Notes: generated by a model not told the origin, from the letters alone. Positions 6,271 through 14,085 are shown, numbered from the stretch's first letter. The stretch: DNA of 31,107 bases from a virus (IMGVR_UViG_3300005432_000256:1-31107); one strand, 5' to 3'. Numbers and translations: made by a program.

Positions 6271-7023
6271 ATGCAAGCGATAGAAGCTCCAGAATTTTGC
6301 CCCTCTTGTGAATCTTCACTTGAGTGGAAGAATGATCTGCTATATTGCATGAACTCTTTGTGTCCTGCTCAAATTCATAAACGAATAGAACATTTTGCAA
6401 AGAGCCTAAAGATTAAGGGGCTTGGCCCGAAGAGCATTGAGAAGCTAGGTCTATCCTCTTTTCAGTCTATCTATGATATGACTTACCTAGAGATTAGAGA
6501 TGCTCTTTCCTCTGAAAAACTAGCGATAAAACTTTTGCAGGAAATAACCCATTCTAAGAAAAGTAAGATGAATGAGCTATTACCAGCGTTTAGTATTCCT
6601 TTAATCGGAAAGACAGCAGCGCAAAAATTGTCCACTAAAATCAGTGATCTCTCTGAGCTTACTGCGGACAAATGTAAAGAAGCGGGTCTTGGCCCGAAAG
6701 CTACTGAACATTTAATAAACTGGTATTTCGATGAGTTTTTGAGTAGTTTGATTAAATTACCCTTTGATTTTTCTTTTGAAAAGGAGGACACAACGAGAGT
6801 TTTACAAGGCACAGTCTGTATTAGTGGTAGACTTAAAAGTTTTACTACTAAGGCGGATGCCACAGCAGCTTTGGTAAGAGAGGGGTATGTTGTAAAAAGT
6901 ACCATTACAAAAGACGTAACTATTCTTGTAAATGAATCTGGAATAGAATCCGCAAAAACAAAACAAGCCCAAGAGAAGGGCATAAAAATAGTAACCAACC
7001 TATTAAAATTTTTAGGAGAATAA
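6271..7023 (+). CDS. NAD+-dependent DNA ligase, C-terminal half (Zn finger, HhH, BRCT)
   Basis: The second half of the split ligase, 250 residues. A Cys4 zinc finger uses C10, C13, C26 and C31 (PEFCPSC, then CMNSLCPAQ). Helix-hairpin-helix motifs follow (KIKGLGPKSIEKLG, IPLIGKTAAQKL, and GLGPKATEHL), which grip DNA. Residues 175-250 are a BRCT domain (TVCISGRLKSFTTKADA, then LVREGYVVKS and TILVNE). It has no catalytic lysine and should act only with the upstream partner, clamping the DNA. AGAGGA precedes the ATG by six bases. In T5 the equivalent pair is annotated as two ligase subunits. It is followed after three bases by the gene at 7027. Confidence 0.92.
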   Translation: MQAIEAPEFCPSCESSLEWKNDLLYCMNSLCPAQIHKRIEHFAKSLKIKGLGPKSIEKLGLSSFQSIYDMTYLEIRDALSSEKLAIKLLQEITHSKKSKMNELLPAFSIPLIGKTAAQKLSTKISDLSELTADKCKEAGLGPKATEHLINWYFDEFLSSLIKLPFDFSFEKEDTTRVLQGTVCISGRLKSFTTKADATAALVREGYVVKSTITKDVTILVNESGIESAKTKQAQEKGIKIVTNLLKFLGE

Positions 7024-7026
7024 ACT

Positions 7027-7758
7027 ATGGCAACATTGCCTAAGTGGACAGATGAGCGTACCAACGAGCTCACAAATTTCGTTGGTGGAGAATCCCCAGT
7101 ATCTCAAGATACTGTTGCAGCAGCAGCAGATCAACTTGAGACTACTACACGGTCAGTTTCTAGCAAACTGAGAAAGATGGGTTATGATGTAGAACTTGCT
7201 TCAGCAAAGAGCACTCGTGCTTTTTCTGAGCAGCAAGAATCTACTCTTGCAGCTTTTGTTTCTGACAATAGCGGTGAGTATACCTATGCTCAGATTGCTG
7301 ACAACTTTGAAGGCGGAGCATTTAGTGCTAAGTCAATTCAAGGTAAGATTCTTTCTATGGAACTTACTGACCACGTTAAGCCAGCTCCCAAAGTGGAGAC
7401 TGTTAGAACCTACTCACCAGATGAAGAGGCTACCTTTATTTCTATGGTAAATGATGGTGCTTTCGTAGAAGCGATTGCAGAAGCCCTTGATCGTAGTGTA
7501 AACAGTGTTCGTGGCAAGGCTCTCAGCCTTCTACGTTCTGGCGATATTGACGCTATTCCCCGTCAAGAGCACACTAAAGGCTCAGCAAAGAGTGATCCTC
7601 TAGCCGACCTCGGTGATGTATCTGACATGACAGTTGAAGCAATTGCAGAAGCGATTGGTAAAACTGCACGTGGTGTTAAGACTATGTTGACCCGAAGAGG
7701 TTTGACAGCGTCTGACTACGATGGTGCGGCTAAAAAAGAAAAAGCAGCAGCATCTTAA
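7027..7758 (+). CDS. Protein with four tandem HTH-like repeats
   Basis: A 243-residue protein built of about four copies of a helical module. Each opens with a short aromatic/acidic strand (LPKWTDERTNELT; RAFSEQQESTLA; RTYSPDEEATFI) and ends with a recognition-helix-like segment (TTRSVSSKLRKMGY; SAKSIQGKILSM; SVNSVRGKALSLL; TARGVKTMLTRRG). The fourth copy has lost its first helix. This resembles Myb/homeodomain-type repeats and matches the single copy in the protein at 4159. It probably binds DNA along several turns, as a regulator or DNA-organising protein. AGGAGA seven bases before the ATG is a good ribosome site. It is co-transcribed with the ligase C-terminal gene from P4 and is followed by a hairpin. 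Confidence 0.72.
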   Translation: MATLPKWTDERTNELTNFVGGESPVSQDTVAAAADQLETTTRSVSSKLRKMGYDVELASAKSTRAFSEQQESTLAAFVSDNSGEYTYAQIADNFEGGAFSAKSIQGKILSMELTDHVKPAPKVETVRTYSPDEEATFISMVNDGAFVEAIAEALDRSVNSVRGKALSLLRSGDIDAIPRQEHTKGSAKSDPLADLGDVSDMTVEAIAEAIGKTARGVKTMLTRRGLTASDYDGAAKKEKAAAS

Positions 7759-7772
7759 TTTAGTGTTAATTC

Positions 7773-7804
7773 TACAGCCGTGATGAGGGGTCATTGCGGC
7801 TGTA
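7773..7804 (+). other. Intergenic hairpin, possible weak terminator or mRNA element
   Basis: A perfect eight-base-pair inverted repeat, TACAGCCG (7773-7780) with CGGCTGTA (7797-7804). The inner TGA and TCA can extend the stem across a small bulge. Only a short T-poor tail (TTCTTA) follows, so it is not a classical terminator. It separates the four-repeat protein gene from the helicase gene, and the helicase ribosome site begins nine bases later. Confidence 0.55.
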
Positions 7805-7822
7805 TTCTTATCGGGGGAATCT

Positions 7823-9175
7823 TTGAACATAGCAAGTGCTTATTTGAAGCAAGTTTTAGACCTGCAAGACTTTGAGTCTTGGTCTAGCACTCGCAAGCAC
7901 TATTTACCCTCTGCATACCATCGGCTCTTCACAGAGATCGATAAACATTGCGAGAAGTTTCATCGACTCCCTACGATTGAAGACCTCAAGTTTGAGATTC
8001 GTGATACAACTACCAAAGACCTAATCTTTGCGATAGATGCTATCGATGTAGAAGCTGAACCTTTCATGCTTTTACAGTACCTAAAAAATGAGTACACACA
8101 AAAAGAGATTCTCAACTCTCTTGAGGACTATGTAGACAACTCTATATCCTTTGAGGATGCGGAGGAGTCTGTAAATCATCTGCATCAAATTGTTCTTGAT
8201 ATCGAAGATAAAGTAGAGCTTCAAGAACCACAAGAGAGTATGCAACGTATTCCCTTGTTTGAGCCAGATGAGGAAATTGGAAAGTACCTGCCCCTCGGTT
8301 TAAATACTGAGTACGATCACGAGATCACGTTCTCCCCCCGAGACTTGATTCTTGTAGGAGGTCGTCGCGGGGCAGGGAAATCTATAACGTGTGCTAACAT
8401 TGCTAACACGGTATATTCTTCTGGTAAATCCGCCTTGTATTTCACTATTGAAATGGATAGCAGAGCAATACTGCAACGGTGTTGTTCTATAGCTACTGGT
8501 GTGCCTTTTTCTCGGCTTCGCACAAAGAACCTCAGTATCTCTGAGTGGGAACAGGTCGCCTCATGGTGGGCAGGAAGATACAAAGACAGTCAAGAAAAAC
8601 TTGCAGAGTATCGAGAACATCGAAACTTTGAAAAGTTTCATGATAAGTTAAAGACTAGCTGTGAGCTTCTCCCAACTCAACAGCTTGACGTAATTTATGA
8701 CCCCAGCTTGACTATCTCCAAGATACGATCTGAACTTGATAAGAAAATTAAAAGTAAGATGGATGTTGGCGTAATTATCGTTGACTACATCAATCAAGTA
8801 AAACGTTCAAGTATGCCCTCTCGGGGAGGTCAATACGATTGGACAGAACAGATAGAAGTTAGTAAGGCACTGAAGAGTATGGCACAAGAGTACGAAACCC
8901 CAGTATTCTCGCCATACCAAACTGACGCTAGCGGTGAGGCTCGTTTTGCCAAAGGAATTCTAGATGCTGCTGATGCGGCATATAGTCTTGAAACTTGGGA
9001 TCAGGAAGATAATTGTATTACCTTCAACTGTGTAAAAATGAGAGCAGCCGCTATGCGTTCTTTCTCTTCTACCATGGACTGGGAAACACTAAAGATTGGA
9101 CCAGAGACTGCACTTACGCCAAAAGAGAAAGAGGATAGCGACCAAAAAACTGGCGAAGAAATTAACGACATCTAA
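7823..9175 (+). CDS. Replicative DNA helicase, DnaB/RecA-type
   Basis: Unwinds DNA at the phage fork. The first 150 residues are an N-terminal helical region (HRLFTEIDKHCEKF, PTIEDLKFEI) like the DnaB primase-interaction domain. The RecA-like motor holds Walker A GGRRGAGKS at residues 179-187 with K186, TIEMD soon after, and Walker B VGVIIVDYINQ with D321. KMRAAAMRSF near the C-terminus is a likely arginine-finger region. At 450 residues it is of usual size for phage DnaB proteins. The start is TTG 7823, preceded by GGGGGA at 7813-7818. A primase gene follows downstream behind P5. The C-terminus (PKEKEDSDQKTGEE) is acidic and disordered. Confidence 0.92.
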   Translation: MNIASAYLKQVLDLQDFESWSSTRKHYLPSAYHRLFTEIDKHCEKFHRLPTIEDLKFEIRDTTTKDLIFAIDAIDVEAEPFMLLQYLKNEYTQKEILNSLEDYVDNSISFEDAEESVNHLHQIVLDIEDKVELQEPQESMQRIPLFEPDEEIGKYLPLGLNTEYDHEITFSPRDLILVGGRRGAGKSITCANIANTVYSSGKSALYFTIEMDSRAILQRCCSIATGVPFSRLRTKNLSISEWEQVASWWAGRYKDSQEKLAEYREHRNFEKFHDKLKTSCELLPTQQLDVIYDPSLTISKIRSELDKKIKSKMDVGVIIVDYINQVKRSSMPSRGGQYDWTEQIEVSKALKSMAQEYETPVFSPYQTDASGEARFAKGILDAADAAYSLETWDQEDNCITFNCVKMRAAAMRSFSSTMDWETLKIGPETALTPKEKEDSDQKTGEEINDI

Positions 9176-9184
9176 AAATAATTC

Positions 9185-9213
9185 TTGACATTTCATTTCA
9201 TTTCTTGTATAAT
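9185..9213 (+). promoter_or_regulatory. Promoter P5, sigma70 consensus
   Basis: TTGACA 9185-9190, 17-bp spacer, TATAAT 9208-9213, preceded by AAAAATAATTC. The expected start is about 9220, leaving a short leader with GTGGAGGT just before ATG 9238. It is the only strong promoter seen for the block from 9238 to 16441. Confidence 0.9.
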
Positions 9214-9237
9214 AATTATTCAAAATGTGGAGGTTTT

Positions 9238-9522
9238 ATGATTATAAACGGCAGTATGCGATACTCACCTAGTGGTAGACTTAGAAAAAATATCATCAAC
9301 AATGGTAAGAAACGAGTCGAGTTCATGCAGCTCCATGCTGAGAAAGAGCCGTATCGTAGAGAGACACCTGATTATCCGTCAGCTCCTCTTACTCCTTACA
9401 AGCCTCGTCCACGAGACGACTGGAAAGTAGAAGTATCTTCTCAATATACTATTGCACCTGCATATAACAAAGGTGCTTATCAAGTTATCAGCAAAGATAG
9501 TGTAGAGGATATTGGTAAGTAA
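9238..9522 (+). CDS. Conserved basic phage protein
   Basis: A 94-residue protein with a basic N-terminus (MRYSPSGRLRKN, then NGKKRVEF), a proline-rich middle (PSAPLTPYKPRPRDDW) and the C-terminal motif APAYNKGAYQVISKD followed by VEDIGK. From memory the AYNKGAYQVI motif recurs in small proteins of marine phages, with unknown role. ATG 9238 is preceded by GGAGG; an in-frame TTG at 9205 lies inside the promoter spacer and cannot be in the message. It is the first gene of the P5 unit and overlaps the next gene by one base (TAATG). Confidence 0.75.
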   Translation: MIINGSMRYSPSGRLRKNIINNGKKRVEFMQLHAEKEPYRRETPDYPSAPLTPYKPRPRDDWKVEVSSQYTIAPAYNKGAYQVISKDSVEDIGK

Positions 9523-9734
9523 TGATAATGGCTTTTTTATTAGTCGTAGTTATAGACGGAGATAGAGAGCCAACTGCGAATATGTATTTTCGTAATATAA
9601 ATAGATGTAATTATTTTTCCGATAGAATAGAGCGCGGTCGTTATAATAAGCGTTACTATCGAGGTTCACAAGCACTAGTAACAGCGTATTGCACGCCACG
9701 TATGGTACCAGAGGAGACACGATTTTGGGATTAG
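9522..9734 (+). CDS. Small conserved protein with hydrophobic N-terminus
   Basis: A 70-residue protein starting MIMAFLLVVVIDGD, a hydrophobic strand or short signal-anchor, then ANMYFRNINRCNYFSDRIERG, RYYRGS and ALVTAYCTPRMV. From memory the FFRNxxRCxYFxxR pattern is common in short proteins of marine phages and cyanophages; no function is known. The two cysteines (C29, C57) could form a disulfide or metal site. The ATG overlaps the previous TAA by one base. Its 3' end overlaps the next gene by ten bases. Confidence 0.72.
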   Translation: MIMAFLLVVVIDGDREPTANMYFRNINRCNYFSDRIERGRYNKRYYRGSQALVTAYCTPRMVPEETRFWD

Positions 9735-9991
9735 CACCTGATTATAAATTTAAACAACAAGATTTAACTGAGCTTAACGCAGACGGAAATCGTGAGCGGG
9801 GTCGTTACGGGGAAGATGAAACTAAGTACCCGAAACCTAAACCGCCTCTTAAAAGTAGTCCTGAAATTTCTGTAGAAATAGAGGAAGCTCAACAAGATAC
9901 AATAGTTCCGTTTCTTGAAGATGAGAACACGTCTTTGTACAATGAGTATCAGGCTGTCTATGGAAAAGAAGATGAGAATCCTAGCTGGTGA
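9725..9991 (+). CDS. Acidic, proline-rich hypothetical protein (TTG start)
   Basis: An 88-residue protein of low complexity: GLAPDYKFKQQDLTEL, a charged stretch RERGRYGEDETKYPKPKPP, and an acidic tail ending EDENPSW. It is probably largely disordered. I do not recognise it. TTG 9725 is preferred because GAGGAG at 9711-9716 is eight bases upstream; a TTG at 9689 in the same frame has no site and overlaps the upstream gene more. The TGA overlaps the primase GTG (GTGA), so it could be a coupled accessory of the primase. Confidence 0.65.
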   Translation: MGLAPDYKFKQQDLTELNADGNRERGRYGEDETKYPKPKPPLKSSPEISVEIEEAQQDTIVPFLEDENTSLYNEYQAVYGKEDENPSW

Positions 9992-10815
9992 ATGTAGAGA
10001 CTTTACTTACCGATAAGCAGATTTACTTCATGCCAAAAGGCGGCGACTTTCTTGTGCGTTGTCTAAACCCCGATCATGAAGATAGAAATCCTAGCATGAG
10101 AATAGATCAGATTACTGGTATATTTAACTGCTTTTCGTGCAATTTCAAAGGGAATTTATTTAATTATTTTGGCGAAAGGGCAAACCAATTACAACAACGA
10201 CGGGAACTTTTCAAGAAGAAACTTTTACAAAAGCGGTCTGAAAGTGTTGGTTTGTCTTTTCCCCAAAATAGTATGCCTTATGTAGGAAACTGGAGAGATA
10301 TTCGCCCAGAGACCTATAGAAAGTTTGAGGCGTTTCAGCACCCAGCACCTGACTATGTAGGAAGAATTGTTTTTCCTATCAGAGACATTGCAGGGCGCAT
10401 AGTTGCATTTCAAGGTAGACATACAGCAGATGGCAGACCTAAGTACAAATTTACACCACCAGGGGCAAAGCTGCCTCTGTTTCCTGTGGTTGAGTTTATT
10501 CAAGGTTCTGTAATCTTAGTAGAAGGAATCTTTGACATGATAAATCTTCATGACAAAGGACTTACCAATGCAGTATGTTGCTTTGGAACAAACAACTACA
10601 ATGAAACAAAACTATCTATGCTCCGAGTACAAGGAGCAGAGTATGTCGAAGTATTCTTCGATGGAGACGATGCGGGACAAAAAGCCGCAGAAAACATAAA
10701 GACTGAGTGTGAGAAAGCTGGTCTCGTAGCTAGGAATATTCATATTAAGAATACCGACCCTGGTGCTCTCAGTCAACTTCAAGTAGATAAATTAAGGAAG
10801 AAGTTATATGGCTAA
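9988..10815 (+). CDS. DNA primase, zinc finger plus Toprim (DnaG-like)
   Basis: Makes RNA primers for replication. The N-terminal zinc ribbon uses C25, H30, C48 and C51 (RCLNPDH, then NCFSCNFKG). The Toprim core has the glutamate E179 in VEGIFD and the acidic triad DGDDAG with D225, D227 and D228, which bind Mg. Conserved GRIVAFQGRH lies between. At 275 residues it lacks the C-terminal helicase-binding domain of bacterial DnaG, as in short phage primases. GTG 9988 is used, overlapping the previous stop. The ATG of the polymerase overlaps its end by eight bases, so priming and synthesis are co-expressed. Confidence 0.92.
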   Translation: MNVETLLTDKQIYFMPKGGDFLVRCLNPDHEDRNPSMRIDQITGIFNCFSCNFKGNLFNYFGERANQLQQRRELFKKKLLQKRSESVGLSFPQNSMPYVGNWRDIRPETYRKFEAFQHPAPDYVGRIVFPIRDIAGRIVAFQGRHTADGRPKYKFTPPGAKLPLFPVVEFIQGSVILVEGIFDMINLHDKGLTNAVCCFGTNNYNETKLSMLRVQGAEYVEVFFDGDDAGQKAAENIKTECEKAGLVARNIHIKNTDPGALSQLQVDKLRKKLYG

Positions 10816-13078
10816 AGTTGCCTTAGTAGAAACTAAACCGAGTAGGACGGACTACAGAAAAGAGTTTGAAGGAGCATTTGACTTCGATCAGTATCAACTC
10901 TGTTCTGATCCTACAATTAAGAAAGTATTAAAACGAGACTGTGACATAGACATTGATGCAAATGTTTATGACTGGATCGTATTAGTTGGAAGTGAAGCAC
11001 TGAAGTATTTTACAAAAATAACTTCAGTTACAGAATACTCTGGTAAGAAAGTAGAAGAAAAGTTTTTGCCAGTAATTAATCCTGCTATGCTTAAGTTTAA
11101 ACCTGAAGCTAAAAAGACGTGGGAAGAATCAAAAGAAAGTATCATTAAGTATATTAATGGTGAAATTGAGGAGGTGGTAATAGATGAAAGCATTGCGTTC
11201 GGGATTCAAGACACAGGAGACTGTAACAATTACTTACGAGAAGCCCTTGAAGACGATGGCGATTATATCGCGCTTGACTCTGAAACAACTGGTTTGTACC
11301 CTCGCGATGGGCACATACTTGGTATCTCACTTTCTTACAACGGCAAGCAAGGAGTTTACATCTCAACAGACTGCTTTGATGATGAGTCTGAAAGACTTTT
11401 ACAGGAACTCTTTGCTGAGAAAACAGTAATATTTCATAATGCTAAGTTTGATATGGCATTTTTTGAGTATCATTTTAATTTCAAGTTTCCAAAGTTTGAA
11501 GATACAATGTTACTCTCATACCTCATCAATGAGAACCCAGGCAATCACGGCCTGAAGACATTAGCTATCAAGTATACTCCCTACGGAGATTACGAGAAGC
11601 CAATGTATGATTGGATGGATAACTATCGTAAAGAGAATGGCATCCTCAAAGGAGATTTCCAATGGGGTTCTATTCCATTTGATGTAATGAAAACTTACGC
11701 AGCGATGGATGCTTTATGTACCTATCTAATCTTTGATAAATTTAAGAAGATCAAGCAGAATACCAAACTCAAGTGGGTATATGACAATATACTTATTCCT
11801 GGCACACGCTTTTTGATTGATGCACAGGACAATGGTGTTCCGTTCGATAAAACAAGACTATACAAATCACAAGAATTAATGCAGGATAACATTGATGAAG
11901 CAATTACTAAGCTATATCAGGATTCTGCTATAGGACGGTGGGAGACAATAAATGATAAAGATTTTAACCCTAACTCTACTGTTCAGTTACGTTCCCTTCT
12001 TTTTGACCACTTGGGTTTGCAACCTACTGGAAAGAAAACAGGAACGGGAGCGCACTCTACGGATGCAGAAGTACTCGGAGAGCTTAAAAGTCAATCCGAA
12101 GTTCCTGGACTTATCCTTGACATACGTCAACGATCCAAAATTAAAAATACTTACTTGGACAAAATCATACCGCAATTGGATAGAGATAGCAGACTTCGCA
12201 CATCGTTTAATCTTCATGGGACTACTAGCGGTAGGCTCAGCTCTTCTGGTAAGCTTAATATGCAACAGCTTCCTAGGGATAACCCAGCTGTAAAAGGATG
12301 TATTAAAGCAGCAGAAGGACATAAGATTGTTGCAATGGACTTAACTACAGCAGAAGTTTACGTTGCAGCAGTTCTTGCAGAAGATAAAGCGCTCATGGAG
12401 GTATTTCGCTCTGGTGGAAACTTTCACAGTAGTATTGCGAAAACAGTATTTAGACTACCATGTGAGGTAGAAGATGTAGCAGAGTATTATACTACCCAAA
12501 GACAGGCTGCAAAAGCAGTTACTTTTGGTATTATGTACGGAGCAGGCCCAAAGAAGATTAGCGAGCAAGTTACCAAAGACTCGGGCAAATACTTTAGTCA
12601 GCAAGAAGCAAAAGAAGTAATTGATGACTATTTTCAATCTTTCCATAAGCTCAAGCTATGGATAAATAATAACCACAAATTCATTGAACAAAATGGTTTT
12701 GTGTACAGTTTCTTTGGTAGAAAAAGGAGGTTACCAAATGTCAAATCTTCGGATGCTGGCGTCAAGAGTCATAGCATTAGGAGTGGTCTTAACTTTTTGG
12801 TCCAGTCTGCTGCTAGTGATATTAACCTTCTTGGGGCTATAGATATGCACGCAGATATACAAGCGAGTAACATGAAAGCTCGTATATTTGCACTTGTTCA
12901 TGACTCAATTCTCGCAGAAGTACCAGAGGATGAGATAGATATATACAGTGAAAAATTAAAGTACTGGATACAACTAGACAGAGGAATCAAAATTCCTGGA
13001 GCCCCTGTTGGGTGTGACTTCGAGATAGGAGACGACTACTCAATGGGTAAATTCGAGAAGCAATATGGCGTACTCTGA
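10808..13078 (+). CDS. DNA polymerase, family A, with 3'-5' exonuclease
   Basis: The replicative polymerase, 756 residues. Residues 1-125 are an N-terminal region I cannot name. The proofreading exonuclease has D157 and E159 (ALDSETTG), FHNAKFD and YAAMD. The polymerase has TSGRLSSSGKLNMQQ, motif A around D511 and E516 (DLTTAEVY in place of the usual DYSQIELR), and the O helix RQAAKAVTFGIMYG with K569 and F573, the position of Phe762 in E. coli Pol I. Motif C reads VHDSILAEV, with D699, where most family members have HDE. No 5' nuclease is attached; that activity is the separate gene at 21107. It overlaps primase and iscU. Confidence 0.95.
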   Translation: MAKVALVETKPSRTDYRKEFEGAFDFDQYQLCSDPTIKKVLKRDCDIDIDANVYDWIVLVGSEALKYFTKITSVTEYSGKKVEEKFLPVINPAMLKFKPEAKKTWEESKESIIKYINGEIEEVVIDESIAFGIQDTGDCNNYLREALEDDGDYIALDSETTGLYPRDGHILGISLSYNGKQGVYISTDCFDDESERLLQELFAEKTVIFHNAKFDMAFFEYHFNFKFPKFEDTMLLSYLINENPGNHGLKTLAIKYTPYGDYEKPMYDWMDNYRKENGILKGDFQWGSIPFDVMKTYAAMDALCTYLIFDKFKKIKQNTKLKWVYDNILIPGTRFLIDAQDNGVPFDKTRLYKSQELMQDNIDEAITKLYQDSAIGRWETINDKDFNPNSTVQLRSLLFDHLGLQPTGKKTGTGAHSTDAEVLGELKSQSEVPGLILDIRQRSKIKNTYLDKIIPQLDRDSRLRTSFNLHGTTSGRLSSSGKLNMQQLPRDNPAVKGCIKAAEGHKIVAMDLTTAEVYVAAVLAEDKALMEVFRSGGNFHSSIAKTVFRLPCEVEDVAEYYTTQRQAAKAVTFGIMYGAGPKKISEQVTKDSGKYFSQQEAKEVIDDYFQSFHKLKLWINNNHKFIEQNGFVYSFFGRKRRLPNVKSSDAGVKSHSIRSGLNFLVQSAASDINLLGAIDMHADIQASNMKARIFALVHDSILAEVPEDEIDIYSEKLKYWIQLDRGIKIPGAPVGCDFEIGDDYSMGKFEKQYGVL

Positions 13079-13475
13079 TAAAGTACTAGATCATTACGAA
13101 AATCCCAGAAATGTTGGAAAGTTCGATCCCAAAGACCAGACAATAGGAACAGGAATGGTTGGTGCTCCTGCTTGCGGAGATGTTATGAGGTTACAAATTA
13201 AAGTCTCTAAAGCAGGAGTGATTGAAGACGCTAAGTTTAAAACTTATGGATGTGGGTCTGCTATTGCATCAAGCTCGCTCCTAACTGAGTGGGTGAAAGG
13301 AAAAAGTCTTGATGAAGCTAGTGAAATCAAGAATACTGAGATAGCAGATGAATTAGCATTACCGCCCGTAAAAATACATTGTAGTGTTCTTGCGGAAGAT
13401 GCGATAAAAGCCGCTATAAGCGATTACGAGGGAAAAAATGTTAACCATAACTGCGAATGCCAAGAAGTATCTTGA
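13065..13475 (+). CDS. iscU: Iron-sulfur cluster scaffold IscU
   Basis: Scaffold on which [2Fe-2S] clusters are built from cysteine sulfur and iron. Residues 1-125 are almost the canonical proteobacterial IscU: DHYENPRNVG, then C37 and D39 (GAPACGD), C63 (TYGCGSAIASSSL), LPPVK at 99-103 and C106 (IHCSVLAEDAIKAAI). All cluster ligands are there, as is the LPPVK site that binds the chaperone HscA. No iscS, hscA or hscB is in the window, so host partners are presumably used. The C-terminal tail adds two cysteines, C130 and C132, in sequence shared with the iscA start (38-base overlap). The ATG overlaps the polymerase by 14 bases. Phage-borne IscU is rare as far as I know. Confidence 0.95.
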   Translation: MAYSDKVLDHYENPRNVGKFDPKDQTIGTGMVGAPACGDVMRLQIKVSKAGVIEDAKFKTYGCGSAIASSSLLTEWVKGKSLDEASEIKNTEIADELALPPVKIHCSVLAEDAIKAAISDYEGKNVNHNCECQEVS

Positions 13476-13743
13476 GGACAAATTAAAACGAGAAGGGCAC
13501 AAATATGCAGGTCTTAGTTTAAAACCAAGTGGTTGTGCTGGCTTCGAATATGTTTGGGACTATGCTGATGAAGATCACAATGGTCGAGTAGTTGCAGATT
13601 TAGTAGTGGTTGAAGAGAATGCAGAGCTTGCTGTAGCTGGAAGTGTAATTGACTACAACTCTAGTTTGGCAAGTTCTGAACTTACAATAACTAACCCAAA
13701 TATACAGGATGCTTGTGGATGTGGGGTAAGCTTCACAATATGA
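13438..13743 (+). CDS. iscA: A-type Fe-S carrier protein (IscA/ErpA family)
   Basis: A 101-residue HesB/IscA-family protein that carries iron or Fe-S clusters between scaffold and target. The three invariant cysteines are C33 (PSGCAGFEYVW), C93 and C95 (DACGCGVSF). TNPN before the CGC is another family marker. It could be IscA or ErpA by sequence; its pairing with IscU favours IscA. The ATG at 13438 has GAGGG a few bases upstream and lies in another frame inside the iscU 3' end, so the two are translated together. Likely clients are unknown: candidates are host enzymes with Fe-S clusters or phage enzymes not in the window. Confidence 0.93.
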   Translation: MLTITANAKKYLEDKLKREGHKYAGLSLKPSGCAGFEYVWDYADEDHNGRVVADLVVVEENAELAVAGSVIDYNSSLASSELTITNPNIQDACGCGVSFTI

Positions 13744-13753
13744 GGAAATATAA

Positions 13754-13858
13754 ATGATTTATTCATGGAAAGTATTAACCCTTTTAATAATGTTTGACAT
13801 AGGATTGCATATGGTCGAAATTATGTTAGACTTACACCAATCAGGAGTATTTAATTGA
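13754..13858 (+). CDS. 34-residue membrane miniprotein
   Basis: ATG 13754 follows GAGGA (13742-13746) by seven bases. The 34-residue product begins MIYSWKVLTLLIMFDIGLHMV, a likely single membrane helix, and ends LHQSGVFN. Its TGA overlaps the TTG of the next gene (TTGA), and the next gene's ribosome site lies within its coding end, so the frame is part of a coupled chain. I do not recognise it. Its small size leaves real doubt, but the spacing on both sides supports it. An apparent -35 box inside it is discussed under rejected items. Confidence 0.58.
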   Translation: MIYSWKVLTLLIMFDIGLHMVEIMLDLHQSGVFN

Positions 13859-14085
13859 GTAGTAAATGGAAGTTAACATGGTTACACCAAAATAAAAAAG
13901 ATTCTATGTCAGCAAAAATGCATAGTGTTGGACCTTATACTTATGCTAAAATGTTGGAAGGGCAAGGATGTACAGAAATAAAAATTTATTTAAACGGAGA
14001 GTTTGTTGATCATTACGTACAAGGACGTTCCACACGTAACCTTCCCTGTGTACCTCCTCCCCCACGACAACTGGAGTTATTCTGA
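13855..14085 (+). CDS. Small hypothetical protein (TTG start)
   Basis: A 76-residue protein with the N-terminus SSKWKLTWLHQNKKDSM, then HSVGPYTYAKMLEGQG, EIKIYLNGEFVDHYV and a proline-rich end PPPPRQLELF. TTG 13855 has AGGAG at 13843-13847 seven bases upstream and overlaps the previous TGA. The last 80 bases are also read in another frame by the next gene. No domain recognised; the QLELF ending resembles a short C-terminal protein-binding peptide of clamp-interaction type, which is only a guess. Confidence 0.65.
   Translation: MSSKWKLTWLHQNKKDSMSAKMHSVGPYTYAKMLEGQGCTEIKIYLNGEFVDHYVQGRSTRNLPCVPPPPRQLELF

Noticed and set aside
13794-13799. TTGACA resembling a seventh promoter
   Set aside because: No TATAAT-like hexamer at 16-18 bp and no AAAATAATTC block upstream; it lies inside the small coding frame at 13754.
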